Shown one piece after another: positions 30,317-41,109 of a stretch of 43,162 nucleotides of DNA (position 1 is its first letter; each line of letters opens with the position of its first letter). The translations under genes were made by a program, and so were the position numbers. The notes under the pieces are model-generated. The model made no database searches and was not told where the DNA came from. It saw nothing but the letters and a program-made list of their open reading frames with translations. The stretch spans positions 1 to 43,162 of the forward strand of contig SPAX01000051.1 in NCBI GenBank assembly GCA_005239475.1. Direction: 5' to 3'. This DNA comes from Nitrospira sp. GTDB taxonomy: Bacteria; Nitrospirota; Nitrospiria; Nitrospirales; Nitrospiraceae.

Positions 30317-32779
30317 TTACCCGCCGCCTTCCTCGGGGAGCACCTCGGCACTTTCCGCCAAACGCGCGACAGCCACGACCCGGTCACCCACACCCTCGAG
30401 CTCGAGGATCCGAACCCCCTGGGTGTTACGGCCAATTTCACGGAATTCATCCACCTTACACCGCAGCACCTTGCCGTGAGCGGCCATCAGCATGATCTCA
30501 TCGCCGTCTCGGACTTGAAGAAACCCGACGGCGAGTCCGTTGCGCTCATTGGTCTTCACGCTGATGATGCCCTTCCCCCCGCGTCCCTGGATACGATACT
30601 CGTTCACCGGCGTGCGCTTTCCGTAGCCGCCTTCTGTGACCGTGAGTATTTGGGTGGTGGAGTCGGGGGTGATGGTTTCCATGCCGATGACTTTGTTGCC
30701 TTCCTCGAGCGTAATGCCGCGCACCCCGTGCGCCGTGCGTCCCATAGGACGGACGTCGTCCTCCTTGAAGCGGATCGTGATGCCCTTCTTCGTGCCCAAC
30801 AGGATTTCACGCTGGCCGTCCGTGACATGCACACTGATGAGCCGATCCCCCTTATCCAACGACAGCGCAATGATGCCGCCCTGGCGGGGATTGCCGTAGG
30901 CCGAGAGTTCGGTTTTCTTGATGATGCCCTGCGCGGTCGCCATCACGACGAACCGGTCTTCGCGGAACTCTTTGACCGGCACGGTCGCGGTGACCTTCTC
31001 TTCACCGGAAAGGGCCAGCAGATTCACGAGCGCTTTCCCCTTGGCAGCCCGCCCGGCGTCCGGAATCTCATGGACTTTCAGCCAATAGACCTTCCCGGCG
31101 TCCGTGAAGAACAAGAGCGACTCATGCGTGGATGCGGTGAACAGGGTCACGACAAAATCCTCTTCCTTGACCCCCATCCCGATCTTGCCCTTGCCGCCAC
31201 GCCGCTGCGCCCGATACAGGGTGACCGGATTGCGTTTGATGTAGCCGGCGTGGGAGATCGTGACGACCACTTCTTCGTTCGCGATCATGTCTTCCAGGGT
31301 GATCTCCGCTTCCTCTTTCACGATCTGCGTGCGGCGGTCGTCCTTATAGGCCTCGCGCACTTCGATCAATTCATCCTTGACGATCGTACGAATCAGCGCT
31401 TCGCTGCCCAGGATCGATTTCAGACGCTCGATCTGCTTCAAGACCTCTTTATATTCTTCGATGAGTTTGTTGCGCTCCAATTGCGTGAGCCGCTGGAGCC
31501 GCATCTCCAAAATCGCATTCGACTGGATTTCGCTCAGTTCAAATCTCCGCATCAGGCCGACTCGGGCTTCATCGGGCGATTGCGCCCGTCGAATCAAGGT
31601 AATCACCGCATCCAGGTTATCGAGCGCGATCTTGAGACCCTCGAGGATATGGGCCCGCTCTTCCGCCTTGCGCAGCTCGAAAGCGGTCCGACGGACGATG
31701 ACCTCGCGCCGGTGCTCGATGAAATGATGCAGGATCTGCTTGAGGTTCAACACTTCCGGCCGGTTGTTCACCAGCGCAAGCATAATGACCCCGAAGGTTG
31801 TCTGGAGTTGCGTGAGCTTATACAGATTGTTCAAGGTGATGAGCGGGATTTCCCCGCGCTTGAGCTCGATGACGACGCGGATGCCTTCCCGATCGGACTC
31901 GTCGCGCAGATCAGAAATCCCTTTGATCCGTTCGTCCCGGATCAACTCGGCAATCTTTTCGATCAGCTTGGACTTATTGACCTGATAGGGCAGCTCCGTG
32001 ACGATCAACCGTTCGCGATCCGTGCGTTCATCCGATTCGATCTTCACTTTCGCGCGCAACGTGAGGAGACCCCGTCCGCTCTCGTAGGCGGACTTGATAC
32101 CAGCCGTTCCATAGATAAATCCGGCCGTCGGAAAGTCTGGGCCTGGAATCTTTTTCATCAGCTGGGCAATCGTGATGTTCGGGTTATCCAAGAATAGGAG
32201 GAGCGCCTCGATCACTTCGCCGATATTGTGGGTCGGAATGTTGGTGGCATAACCCACCGCAATACCGCCGGCGCCGTTGACAAGAAGATTCGGGATTTTA
32301 GAGGGGAGCACCAATGGTTCGACCAGCGACTCATCGTAGTTCGGACCGAAATCGACCGTCTCCTTATCGATATCGGCGAGCATGTCCTCGGCAACCTTGG
32401 TCAGGCGGGCTTCGGTATACCGCATGGCCGCCGGCGGATCACCGTCGACCGATCCATAATTGCCCTGACCGTCCACGAGCATATAGCGCATGTTAAAGGG
32501 TTGCGCCATCCGAACGAGCGTGTCGTAGATCGCACTGTCACCATGGGGATGGTAGTTCCCCATGATCTCGCCGACAATCTTGGCGGACTTGCGGTAGGCC
32601 CGGTTCGACGCCAGGCCCATTTCGTTCATGCCGTGGAGAATACGGCGATGGACCGGCTTGAGGCCGTCACGCACGTCGGGGAGCGCCCGGCCTACGATGA
32701 CGCTCATCGCGTAACTCAGGTATGACGAGCGCATCTCGTCTTCGATGGCGATATGTCCTAATCTTTCATCAGGCGGCAT
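30317..32779 (-). CDS. gyrA: DNA gyrase subunit A
   Basis: The 820-residue protein is the cleavage-rejoining subunit of gyrase, which introduces negative supercoils. The winged-helix [19 protein letters not shown] keeps the Ser and Asp whose changes give quinolone resistance, so it looks wild type. The active-site tyrosine is in [11 protein letters not shown]. The long coiled coil ([13 protein letters not shown]) precedes the C-terminal wrapping domain. That domain has the GyrA box QRRGGKG near residue 540 and a second QGRGGKG near 755. It begins 89 bp after gyrB, which supports gyrase over topoisomerase IV. Confidence 0.97.
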   Translation of the reverse strand: MPPDERLGHIAIEDEMRSSYLSYAMSVIVGRALPDVRDGLKPVHRRILHGMNEMGLASNRAYRKSAKIVGEIMGNYHPHGDSAIYDTLVRMAQPFNMRYMLVDGQGNYGSVDGDPPAAMRYTEARLTKVAEDMLADIDKETVDFGPNYDESLVEPLVLPSKIPNLLVNGAGGIAVGYATNIPTHNIGEVIEALLLFLDNPNITIAQLMKKIPGPDFPTAGFIYGTAGIKSAYESGRGLLTLRAKVKIESDERTDRERLIVTELPYQVNKSKLIEKIAELIRDERIKGISDLRDESDREGIRVVIELKRGEIPLITLNNLYKLTQLQTTFGVIMLALVNNRPEVLNLKQILHHFIEHRREVIVRRTAFELRKAEERAHILEGLKIALDNLDAVITLIRRAQSPDEARVGLMRRFELSEIQSNAILEMRLQRLTQLERNKLIEEYKEVLKQIERLKSILGSEALIRTIVKDELIEVREAYKDDRRTQIVKEEAEITLEDMIANEEVVVTISHAGYIKRNPVTLYRAQRRGGKGKIGMGVKEEDFVVTLFTASTHESLLFFTDAGKVYWLKVHEIPDAGRAAKGKALVNLLALSGEEKVTATVPVKEFREDRFVVMATAQGIIKKTELSAYGNPRQGGIIALSLDKGDRLISVHVTDGQREILLGTKKGITIRFKEDDVRPMGRTAHGVRGITLEEGNKVIGMETITPDSTTQILTVTEGGYGKRTPVNEYRIQGRGGKGIISVKTNERNGLAVGFLQVRDGDEIMLMAAHGKVLRCKVDEFREIGRNTQGVRILELEGVGDRVVAVARLAESAEVLPEEGGG

Positions 32780-32802
32780 TTCTTCCCTTTGTCATTAACC
32801 GT

Positions 32803-32868
32803 TAAACGTGAATCGCCATCAACCGCGACGTCTCAACTGGTTCCTCTTCAACTGTTAACGATTTACGT

Positions 32869-32871
<3 letters not shown>
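32803..32871. repeat. Inverted repeat across the gyrB stop codon
   Basis: TAAACGTGAATCG (32803-32815) pairs with CGATTTACGTTTA (32859-32871), with one mismatch in 13. The right arm contains the gyrB TAA stop at 32869-32871. It fills most of the gyrB-gyrA gap. A role in stability of the shared transcript is possible. Confidence 0.6.
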
Positions 32872-35352
<2,481 letters not shown>

Positions 35353-35362
35353 TCACGGGCGT

Positions 35363-35435
35363 GAGGCACGGGGCGAGCGGCAAGGTGTTGGGAGACGTTT
35401 TCTCCTCTAGCCTCGTGCCCCTCGCCCCGTGCCTC
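35363..35435. repeat. Inverted repeat across the dnaN stop codon
   Basis: Perfect 15-bp arms, GAGGCACGGGGCGAG (35363-35377) and CTCGCCCCGTGCCTC (35421-35435), flank 43 nt. A partial direct copy (CCTCGTGCCCCTCG) lies inside. The right arm includes the first two bases of the dnaN stop codon position 35434-35436. It fills the dnaN-gyrB gap, where recF is found in many other bacteria. Confidence 0.7.
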
Positions 35436-36561
35436 AAACCTTAATCGGCATAACCACGCACTTGAACCCGGGACTGTCTGACTCCTGGATCAAACAGGGG
35501 CTCAGTGGATTATCCATTTGCAGAGAGATTGTCTCTCCGTCCATCACCCCGAGGACATCCAGCAAGTAACGGGCGTTGAACCCTGTATTCAACGCCTCCC
35601 CTTCGTACTGTGCCGCAAGTTCTTCGGTCGCTTCCCCAAAATCAGGATTGCTGGAGAACAGCGTCATCTGTCCGGAGACAAACGACACCTTCACCGCGCT
35701 CGCCTTATCACGGGATAACACGGAGACACGCCGGAGCGCACTTTCAAGCTCGCTGCGATTGACCCCGATTTTCCTGCCGCTCTCTTTCGGAATCACTTGC
35801 TGATAATTCGGATAGTTCCCCTCCATGAGCCGCGAGGTCAGCAGCAGCCCGCTCTTCCGGAAAATCATGAGATTTTTGGTGAACCCGATCAAGGGTTCGC
35901 CCTCACCGCCCTCTTCCAGAAGACGCTGCATCTCATGCGCCGCTTTCTTCGGAATGATGGCTTTGATCTCTTGCGGAGCGCCTTTGACGCCGGTCTTTCC
36001 GACCTCCTGCTCGGCAACCGCCAACCGATGTCCATCGGTGCCGACCAGCCGCAAGATCGTTTTCTTCTCCGACGTGATGAGGGTCACCAATAAACCGTTG
36101 AGGATGTAGCGCGCGTCATTGTCTCCGGCAGCGAAGAGAGTCTTCCGAATGAGCTCCAGAAAACCGGCCCCGGCAAGGGGAATGAGCCCTTCCCGTTCGA
36201 TCGTGGGCAACGCGGGATAGTCGGTGCTGGGGAGTCCGACAATCTTAAATTGGCTCTTGCCGGCGTGAATCGTCGTCCAATTATTGTCACCCGAAGTGAT
36301 TTCAATTTCACTGACCGCCAGTTCCTTAATGATCTCGTACAGCTTTCGAGCCGATACCGTGACCCCTCCGGGCTTCTCCACGGTCGCCTTGTAGAGCCCA
36401 CGCATACCGATTTCGAGGTCGGTGGCGACGATTTCCACCCCCTCCTGCTTCGCCTCGATCAAGATATTCGAGAGGATCGGCATCGTGTTGCGCTTCTCGA
36501 CAACACCTTGGACCCGCTGAAGACCCGTCAAGAGTTCAACTCGTCCCATACGCAGTTTCAT
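35434..36561 (-). CDS. dnaN: DNA polymerase III beta subunit (sliding clamp)
   Basis: The 375-residue protein has the three repeated clamp domains, each about 120 residues. Family features are LQRVQGVVEKRNTMPILSNI near the start, LVGTDGHRLAVAE in the middle and LDVLGVMDGETISLQMDNPLSP near the end, with the PMKV-type C-terminus VVMPIKV. The clamp dimer encircles DNA and tethers polymerase. GGGGAAAAGATC precedes the ATG. It follows dnaA by 25 bp, an operon arrangement common to most bacteria, and precedes gyrB by 93 bp. Confidence 0.97.
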   Translation of the reverse strand: MKLRMGRVELLTGLQRVQGVVEKRNTMPILSNILIEAKQEGVEIVATDLEIGMRGLYKATVEKPGGVTVSARKLYEIIKELAVSEIEITSGDNNWTTIHAGKSQFKIVGLPSTDYPALPTIEREGLIPLAGAGFLELIRKTLFAAGDNDARYILNGLLVTLITSEKKTILRLVGTDGHRLAVAEQEVGKTGVKGAPQEIKAIIPKKAAHEMQRLLEEGGEGEPLIGFTKNLMIFRKSGLLLTSRLMEGNYPNYQQVIPKESGRKIGVNRSELESALRRVSVLSRDKASAVKVSFVSGQMTLFSSNPDFGEATEELAAQYEGEALNTGFNARYLLDVLGVMDGETISLQMDNPLSPCLIQESDSPGFKCVVMPIKV

Positions 36562-36586
36562 GATCTTTTCCCCTTGGCGCAGCCCC

Positions 36587-37954
36587 TCACGCTCGCAGGA
36601 TCTGCTCCTTCAAGCTGTCCAATGTGGCACTCAAAGCACCGTCGCTGTCTTTCGCTTTTATGACCTGCTTGCAGGCATGGATAATCGTCGTGTGGTCTTT
36701 GCCTCCGAATTGCCGCCCGATCTCGGGATACGAGGAGTCCGTGAGCTCCCGACAAAGATACATGGCGATCTGTCGCGGGTACACCAGCGTTTTGCTCCGT
36801 CGACGGGATTTCAGGTCGGCGACCTTCACATGGAAGCGCGCGCCCACTGTTTCCTGAATATCATCCATCGACACGATCTTTTTCTTGGTGCCAATCAGAT
36901 CCCGGAGCACGTTCTTCGCCATCTCCAGCGTGATCGTTTGGCCGGTGAGCGAGGCATAGGCGCCTAGGCGCACCAGCGACCCCTCGAGCTCACGGATATT
37001 GCTCTTCATCGTCGTTGCGAGGAACTGGATGACATCTTCCGGCAACGTGACGCCCTCGTCCTCGGACTTTTTCCGCAAGATGGCAATCCGTGTTTCAACG
37101 TCCGGCGGCTGGAGGTCCGCGATGAGTCCCCATTCAAACCGTGACCTCAACCGTTCCTCGATATCCGGCATGTCTTTCGGAAAGCGATCGCTCGAGAGGA
37201 CGAGCTGCTTATGCGCTTCATAGAGGGCATTAAACGTGTGGAAGAATTCCTCCTGCGTGCGTTCCTTGCCAGCCAGGAATTGAATGTCGTCGATCATCAA
37301 CATGTCGATATGACGATACCGTTTCCGCAGATCCATCATTTTGTCGTATCGAATGGAGTTGATGACCTCGTTGGTAAACTGCTCGGTCGTCAAATAGGCA
37401 ATCCGGAGATCGGTCCGTTCAGCCACATAATTCCCAATGGCATTTAAGAGATGCGTTTTCCCCAGCCCGGTCTCCCCGTAGATAAAGAGTGGGTTATAGG
37501 CTTTCGCCGGCTGTTCGGCGACCGCCATACAGGCAGCATGGGCAAATTGATTTCCTGCGCCTACTACGAAATTCTTGAATGTGTACTTTGGGTTGAGCTG
37601 TATTCCCCGTTTCGTCCTTATCCCTGTATTTGGGCGACTAGTCGCAACGGTACTCCCCTTACTCTCAGGCTGCTTTGTTGCTTGTTTATGAAAGATGACA
37701 AACGTGATGGCAGTCTCTTCCCCACCTCGAGCAGCGGAAACGGCTTCGGCCAAGAGCGTCCCGTAATGTTGGCTTAACCAGTCACCAAAAAACTTATTAG
37801 GAACGCCCAGTTGTGCCGTGGAGTCCTCAATCCGTTCGAGGTGAATCGGTGTAAACCATGTATCATAAACTTGTTTTGGCACTTTCCCTTGGATATAAGC
37901 CAAGGCATCCTGCCATTCGGTTGCGATAGTCATAACCCCTGTATCATTCTTCAT
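36587..37954 (-). CDS. dnaA: Chromosomal replication initiator DnaA
   Basis: The 455-residue protein has domain I (WQDALAYIQGKVPKQVYDTWF), a short linker, and an AAA+ domain with Walker A GETGLGKTHLLNAIG and Walker B MLMIDDIQFLAGKERTQEEFFHTF. The C-terminal DNA-binding domain has the signature DLKSRRRSKTLVYPRQIAMYLCRELT and GKDHTTIIHACKQV. It binds DnaA boxes and opens the origin. The ATG at 37933 (MTIATEW) is an alternative start with AGGGG just before it; I keep the longer form. The AT-rich box-bearing gap upstream is the putative oriC. Confidence 0.97.
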   Translation of the reverse strand: MKNDTGVMTIATEWQDALAYIQGKVPKQVYDTWFTPIHLERIEDSTAQLGVPNKFFGDWLSQHYGTLLAEAVSAARGGEETAITFVIFHKQATKQPESKGSTVATSRPNTGIRTKRGIQLNPKYTFKNFVVGAGNQFAHAACMAVAEQPAKAYNPLFIYGETGLGKTHLLNAIGNYVAERTDLRIAYLTTEQFTNEVINSIRYDKMMDLRKRYRHIDMLMIDDIQFLAGKERTQEEFFHTFNALYEAHKQLVLSSDRFPKDMPDIEERLRSRFEWGLIADLQPPDVETRIAILRKKSEDEGVTLPEDVIQFLATTMKSNIRELEGSLVRLGAYASLTGQTITLEMAKNVLRDLIGTKKKIVSMDDIQETVGARFHVKVADLKSRRRSKTLVYPRQIAMYLCRELTDSSYPEIGRQFGGKDHTTIIHACKQVIKAKDSDGALSATLDSLKEQILRA

Positions 37955-38267
37955 ACACAGACTTATTCACACCTGTTGATAACCTGGTTCTTCACACACT
38001 CTTTCCTTTTTAAAATCGAGCATTATCAGACTTTGACAGAAACAGGGTAGTAGCCCACTCCTACATCATCACAGATTATGAACTCTGCATGCAGGGGTTA
38101 TCCAGAGTCAACCCCCAACTCTCTCCACAAAGACAGCATTAGAAGAAACCAAAAAAATCAATTATTTAATATCTACCCACAATATCCACAATACCTACTC
38201 TTACTCCTACTCCGACGATGACTTCATTCTTCTACATAAAACATTCGGAGAAGAGCCCGCACAACAG
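37955..38267. other. Putative origin of replication (oriC)
   Basis: This gene-free gap lies directly upstream of dnaA. DnaA-box-like sites are TTATTCACA at 37963-37971 (fits TTATNCACA), TGTTGATAA at 37974-37982 (reverse, one mismatch), TTCTTCACA at 37988-37996, TTATCCAGA at 38098-38106 and ATATCCACA at 38182-38190. An AT-rich tract (AAAAAAATCAATTATTTAAT) near 38152-38172 could be the unwinding element. A perfect TTATCCACA (reverse) lies outside at 39184-39192. dnaA promoters should also lie here but none is clear. Confidence 0.65.
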
Positions 38268-38510
38268 CTATAGCACCACTATATGTTCCGATAGAAAAAT
38301 CTTCTCGATCAGATCATCATAAGTTAAGGTCGGATGCAAATAATCAGCCACCATCCCTTCGACAGCTACCACCACTCCCTTCACGGAGGAAGAGGCCCTC
38401 GATGCTGCCTCCTCAATGAATACAATTTCCATCTCTTCATCCTGGGCGTGAAAGAGTGAGGAAGAGATACGGTCCGGTGGTTGTCGAAGAAGATAAAGCG
38501 TCGTTCCCAT
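38268..38510 (-). CDS. DsrH/TusB-like protein
   Basis: The protein of about 80 residues is small enough for the DsrH/TusB family (about 95). It starts GTTLYLLRQPPDR and ends with LTYDDLIEKIFLSEHIVVL, which resembles the family's Tyr-Asp-(D/E)-Leu-V/I ending. It contains no cysteine, so it would be a structural subunit. I use the ATG at 38510; a GTG one codon earlier is possible. It is third in the DsrE-F-H order, 17 bp after the DsrF-like gene. Assignment rests mostly on position and size. Confidence 0.65.
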   Translation of the reverse strand: MGTTLYLLRQPPDRISSSLFHAQDEEMEIVFIEEAASRASSSVKGVVVAVEGMVADYLHPTLTYDDLIEKIFLSEHIVVL

Positions 38511-38527
38511 CACAAAGACCGCATTCT

Positions 38528-38869
38528 TTAAAACACGAGACTTCTATCAGCCGTTCTAATGAACTGTCTGATTTCATCGGCCGTTCGAATCGTCACAGAA
38601 AAATCATCAGACCAAGCATCCATCACCGTCCCTGGCTCGACGATAAAGGGAATAGATAAGTGTTGAAAGGAAGGAAGATATTTTTCAAGAACATCGACAT
38701 CGACTATTTCGTCTGTGTCCTCCATGAGGAGAAGGGGAGCGCGGCCTAGGAGGACAACGGTCGTCTCATGATCTCCAGCACAGAGTCCCAGGGCAATACG
38801 AAGGGCTTCAACAGGACGAGCCGTTATACAAGGATCTTCTGAAATCACCACAGCGACGTGTTTCGACAT
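38528..38869 (-). CDS. DsrF/TusC-like protein
   Basis: The protein of about 113 residues fits DsrE/F-fold proteins: KHVAVVISEDPCITARPVEALRIALGL followed by a strand TTVVLLGRAPLLL, as in DsrF/TusC. The order DsrE-DsrF-DsrH is that of sulfur-relay operons, where the trio forms a ring that passes persulfide sulfur to DsrC/TusE. I use the ATG at 38869; a TTG two codons earlier also exists. The RBS is weak. DsrC/TusE and dissimilatory sulfite reductase genes are absent from the window. Confidence 0.7.
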   Translation of the reverse strand: MSKHVAVVISEDPCITARPVEALRIALGLCAGDHETTVVLLGRAPLLLMEDTDEIVDVDVLEKYLPSFQHLSIPFIVEPGTVMDAWSDDFSVTIRTADEIRQFIRTADRSLVF

Positions 38870-38898
38870 AGACAACCGATCGCAGTAACAATAATTTC

Positions 38899-39219
38899 TT
38901 ATGTAAAAGCAAGAAAGCGGTCACAACCATCAATAATTCCAGACAGGACGACCAGCCCTGACAATGAGACTCTTGAATCGACAGTGGTTGTGAGAACACC
39001 ATATTGATGACAGCCATAGGCACAGACAGACATCTTCGCCCCGACATCGATCAGCCTAAGATAGCGTTGGTCCGTAACGGTTTTTACCCCTTCATCAATG
39101 AGATAAAGATAGACCTCAACGCCTCGGCGCAAGGCAGCCTGAGCCAACTGAACGACGGTCTCAACACTTGGATGAGAAGGGGGTGTGGATAACAAGAGAC
39201 CCAACTTGCGAGAGGCCAT
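38899..39219 (-). CDS. DsrE/TusD-like sulfur-relay protein
   Basis: The 106-residue protein has the DsrE fold: LGLLLSTPPSHPSVETVVQLAQAALRRGVEV, IDEGVKTVTDQRY and the cysteine loop MSVCAYGCHQYGV (Cys66, Cys70). The single active Cys of DsrE/TusD carries persulfide; which of the two serves here is open. It starts the DsrE-F-H run, with an AT-rich upstream region (39220-39323) that also holds the end of hisS. The coding sequence contains a perfect DnaA box at 39184-39192. The role in tRNA thiolation or sulfur metabolism is inference. Confidence 0.72.
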   Translation of the reverse strand: MASRKLGLLLSTPPSHPSVETVVQLAQAALRRGVEVYLYLIDEGVKTVTDQRYLRLIDVGAKMSVCAYGCHQYGVLTTTVDSRVSLSGLVVLSGIIDGCDRFLAFT

Positions 39220-39323
39220 AGAAATAAACCAAAGATATCAATTTAATCAATTATTTATGAAATATATTATGGGCGAGCCTACGAGGTTTTTTTTATAAAG
39301 TCAATATCAAAAATTGAGTTTAT

Positions 39324-40589
39324 TTATGAAGGAAAAGGACGATTTTTCAGGAGCGCAGTGAGACCAGCCAGAGGGAGTTCTTCTTGAGCCTTCGACGCGA
39401 GGTTACGAAGGATGATGGAGCCACGAGCGGCCTCATCATCACCTAAGAGAATGGCGTAACAGCACTTCGATCGATCGGCTTGGCGAAGGTGCGCTTTGAG
39501 TGTGGTGGCGCGATAGTCACAGTGGGCCGAAAGTCCGACTCTGCGGAGTTCATCGAGAAGTACGAGCCCACGCTTTATCCCTTCCTCTCCAAAAGCCGCG
39601 ACATAATAGAGACAGTCCTGTAGCGAGGACGAGGATGTCTCCGGGAGCATCAACGACATGCGTTCAAGCCCGACCGCGAATCCGACGGCCGGAACAGAGG
39701 GGCCGCCGAGCGTTTCCACCAAACCGTCGTAGCGGCCACCGGCGCCCACCGCGTTCTGAGCTCCTAAATGAGTCGACGTAATTTCAAAACTCGTCAAACA
39801 ATAGTAATCGAGCCCCCGCACCAAACGAGGATTGAGTCGATAGGGAACCCCAATGGCAGCGAGACCTGCAAGGACCTGATCGAAATGTGCACGGGCTTCA
39901 GGAGAGAGATGATCGGTCAGCCGCGGCGCCAACTCGGTCGCGGCGCGACAGTCCGGCACCTTGCAATCCAGCACCCGCAAGGGATTCGTGTCCATACGTC
40001 GCCGACAGTTTGCGCAGAGGAGGGATTCCTGCTGTGCGAGGAAGGAGCGCAAGAGAGGCTTGTAGGCCGCGCGGTCGCCGGAGCTTCCCAGGCTATTGAT
40101 CTCTAGCGTCAGGTCGGGCAGGGCCAGATCAGACAGCAGGCGCCACAGCAGCGCAATGACCTCGATGTCTGCACGAGGGTCCGCTGTGCCAAAGGATTCG
40201 ACACCGAATTGATGGAACTGGCGAAGACGCCCTGCCTGTGGCCGTTCATGGCGGAACATCGGCCCGATGTAGAAATATTTCTGTGGGAGCGGGTCGGCCG
40301 CCCGATTGTGTTCGATGAAGGCCCGCACCGTGCCCGCCGTGCCTTCAGGACGTAAGGTCAACGAGGTCCCGTCCCGGTCGGGAAAGGTGTACATCTCCTT
40401 CTCGACGATGTCCGTTGTTGAACCGATACTTCGGGCAAAGAGCGCGGTGAGTTCGAAGATGGGGATACGGATCTCCTGATACCCGTAGCAGAGCGCCCAG
40501 CGCCTCGCCGCATTCTCAATCAGGCGCCACCGCGGCGTCTCCTCCGGAAGGATATCCTTGACGCCCTTGATGCCCTTGATCGTGTCCAT
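39324..40589 (-). CDS. hisS: Histidyl-tRNA synthetase
   Basis: The 421-residue class II synthetase charges tRNA-His. Motifs are present: IRIPIFELTALFARSIG (motif 1 region), PRPEG-type TLRPEGTAGTVRA, MFRHERPQAGRLRQFHQFG (motif 2), the His-specific RGLDYY, and GGRYDGLVETLGG with GFAVGLERM (motif 3). The anticodon-binding domain is C-terminal. I use the ATG at 40589 (MDTIKGIKG); a longer frame would read through repeat copy C and is not a real extension. No RBS is obvious before this ATG. It is transcribed toward the DsrE-F-H genes. Confidence 0.96.
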   Translation of the reverse strand: MDTIKGIKGVKDILPEETPRWRLIENAARRWALCYGYQEIRIPIFELTALFARSIGSTTDIVEKEMYTFPDRDGTSLTLRPEGTAGTVRAFIEHNRAADPLPQKYFYIGPMFRHERPQAGRLRQFHQFGVESFGTADPRADIEVIALLWRLLSDLALPDLTLEINSLGSSGDRAAYKPLLRSFLAQQESLLCANCRRRMDTNPLRVLDCKVPDCRAATELAPRLTDHLSPEARAHFDQVLAGLAAIGVPYRLNPRLVRGLDYYCLTSFEITSTHLGAQNAVGAGGRYDGLVETLGGPSVPAVGFAVGLERMSLMLPETSSSSLQDCLYYVAAFGEEGIKRGLVLLDELRRVGLSAHCDYRATTLKAHLRQADRSKCCYAILLGDDEAARGSIILRNLASKAQEELPLAGLTALLKNRPFPS

Positions 40590-41109
40590 ATTATTCAGCG
40601 ATCGTCTACCAGGATGCTGAAAAAGTCCGCCAACAGGGGGGGATGGCCCGGTGAGTCCCCTGTGCTCGCGCAACGCGCGGTCTCAGAAGACCCTCGTTGG
40701 ATGCGCGCAGTGGGGGACTCATCCGAGCCATCTTAGGGATAACGTAAGCGAGCAAGCTTGGAATAATCATATTTGGTTACTCGCTGCGGCCTTGCTGACC
40801 GCCTTGTTGAGCATCCTGCGTAGCATTTTCCTATTGTCCTAGAAAAAGGGGACAATTGAAATTTCATCATGCCACAACAGTTTTTCCGCAGACTCCTAGA
40901 AAGATTTGGGACTATAACGACGGGTTGCAGGCAAGTCAACGCAGGCCGAAGGCAGTCGCTCGTCAACCGTGAAGCGTCGTTCGCAAGACCGCACGTTCGG
41001 AGGTTTTGCCGCTTCATCAGCAATGTTCGATGAAGGGCACCGCGCCTTCTTGCGCCGACCGGCGCGCGGGCGTATAGTTCGCCGCTCACGTGCTGTCAGG
41101 GGATGATGC
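40590..41109. other. hisS-thyX gap with divergent starts; no gene recognised
   Basis: The left part is repeat copy C (40611-40817). The right part, 40818-41109, separates the repeat from the thyX start. It contains a hairpin (CTTCATC/GATGAAG, near 41010-41033) and AGGGGATGATGC as RBS for thyX. A small plus-strand frame from 40868 resembles no known protein. Confidence 0.45.
40611..40817. repeat. Dispersed imperfect palindrome, copy C (nested)
   Basis: The ends are AGGATGCTGAAAAAGTCCGCC and, reversed, AGGATGCTCAACAAGGCGGT, so the 207-bp unit is a long inverted repeat. A second palindrome is nested inside (GATGGCCCGGTGAGTCCCC at 40642 against GGGGGACTCATCCGAGCCATC ending at 40732). It starts 21 bp upstream of hisS. 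It matches copy A at the left and copy B at the right. Confidence 0.72.

Noticed and set aside
30476-32197. 573-codon plus-strand open frame opposite gyrA
   Set aside because: Fully antisense to gyrA; no family or start signal; codon-bias shadow.
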